This document shows, piece by piece, positions 63,592 through 64,000 of a DNA stretch of 64,000 nucleotides. Each line of letters opens with the position of its first letter. The stretch's first letter is position 1. Origin of the DNA: Tenebrio molitor (Eukaryota > Arthropoda > Insecta > Coleoptera > Tenebrionidae). The notes under the pieces are model-generated. The model did no database searches. It saw nothing but the letters and a program-made list of their open reading frames with translations, and was not told where the DNA came from. The translations under genes and the position numbers were made by a program. The DNA is taken from NCBI RefSeq assembly GCF_963966145.1, contig NC_091050.1:12276001-12340000 (forward strand), written 5' to 3'.

Positions 63592-64000
63592 AAACATTAA
63601 GGGGCTATTCTGGTCCAGACATTTGAAAAAAAACTATTTTTTCCCATTGTTTTTTATCAATTTATGTTCACGCTGCATGTCTTCCTGGACGATTTGTTCT
63701 ACAATTTTTCAGTCTTTGTTGTTGTATCGACTAGTACAGTACCATAACACCATATGGACCGGAGCAGCCACATAAAGCCTTGGACGTAAATTTTTGTGGG
63801 AGATTATTTTCAAATCGTTCGTTAAAACCCTGTTCAACCGGTCGCGAAATAAGTTTTTTCCGCGGGATGAAAAAGATGGCACGCTCTGATGGCACCCCTG
63901 CCCACCCTGTACGCGGCAATGCAGATGGACCATAGGCGACAAGTAGCAAACCGGCCATCTGCGGTCGGTCATGGACCGAACGGCGTCCAGTTCGCCGGGC

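Larger units (their letters stand above)
51668..64000 (+). other. Intron 3 of the glypican gene (at least 12.3 kb, continues past the window)
   Basis: The intron opens with gtaggg at 51668. I looked downstream for the expected next glypican segment (a helix end followed by a CG pair of residues) and found no convincing exon before 64000, so I treat the rest as intron. Segments 51720-52420, 54250-56390, 57540-59490 and 61750-63560 hold nothing I recognise; the remainder is rich in tandem repeats, described separately. Confidence 0.72.

Noticed and set aside
63709..63972. 87- and 75-codon minus ORFs near the end, considered as a transposase fragment
   Set aside because: Two overlapping frames are both open, and I could not match either to a transposase, reverse transcriptase or capsid motif.
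1..64000. CRISPR arrays, prokaryotic operons, tRNA and rRNA genes
   Set aside because: No short regularly spaced direct repeats with unique spacers, no ribosome-binding-site-linked gene runs and no tRNA B-box in a plausible cloverleaf were seen. The spliced glypican gene shows that the DNA is eukaryotic.

Overview
The window is a piece of insect nuclear DNA, most likely from a beetle (an inference; nothing in the sequence fixes the order). It contains the 5' half of one protein-coding gene on the + strand: a GPI-anchored heparan sulfate proteoglycan of the glypican family, best matched to Dally (the glypican-3/5 side of the family). Three coding exons are visible: 231-423 (signal peptide, first Cys), 20828-20971 (the CG..CC motif) and 50907-51667 (most of the cysteine-rich core). 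The two split codons join cleanly (ggg = Gly65, aat = Asn113) and give 366 continuous residues with 11 of the 14 cysteines expected in a glypican. The remaining core, the glycosaminoglycan attachment region and the GPI signal must lie beyond position 64000.

Almost everything else is intron: intron 1 is 20.4 kb, intron 2 is 29.9 kb and intron 3 is at least 12.3 kb. The intron background is rich in CpG and shows no convincing nested coding sequence, apart from one small antisense ORF with a signal peptide (35243-35476). It is interrupted by AT-rich islands, many of which hold repeats.

Intron 1 carries a ~475-bp inverted-repeat DNA element (10898-11376), a 30-bp tandem repeat (11627-11718) and two short foldback elements (17368-17490, 17943-18068). 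Intron 2 carries foldbacks (26155, 33737, 33975, 42925, 48792), a diverged duplicated module (28262/28584), and several decayed non-LTR retrotransposon pieces on the minus strand between 45600 and 46960, with a weaker reverse-transcriptase-like trace near 33450. Intron 3 is the most repeat-structured: a 42-bp duplication (52425), a ~590-bp diverged duplication (53150-54245), a 153-bp in-frame tandem duplication (56439-56740), a ~205-bp tandem duplication (56865-57235), an inverted-repeat element (57271-57538) and a ~16-copy satellite-like array of modal period ~153 bp (59500-61740).

The biology is therefore mostly that of one developmental gene with very large introns. Dally-type glypicans act at the cell surface as co-receptors that shape Dpp/BMP, Wnt and Hedgehog gradients. 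Large introns in such genes commonly hold enhancers, but I could not identify any enhancer by reading alone. The most interesting items for follow-up are the 153-bp array, the codon-like divergence of the 56.4-kb repeat, the foldback family shared between introns 1 and 2, and the antisense secreted-peptide ORF.
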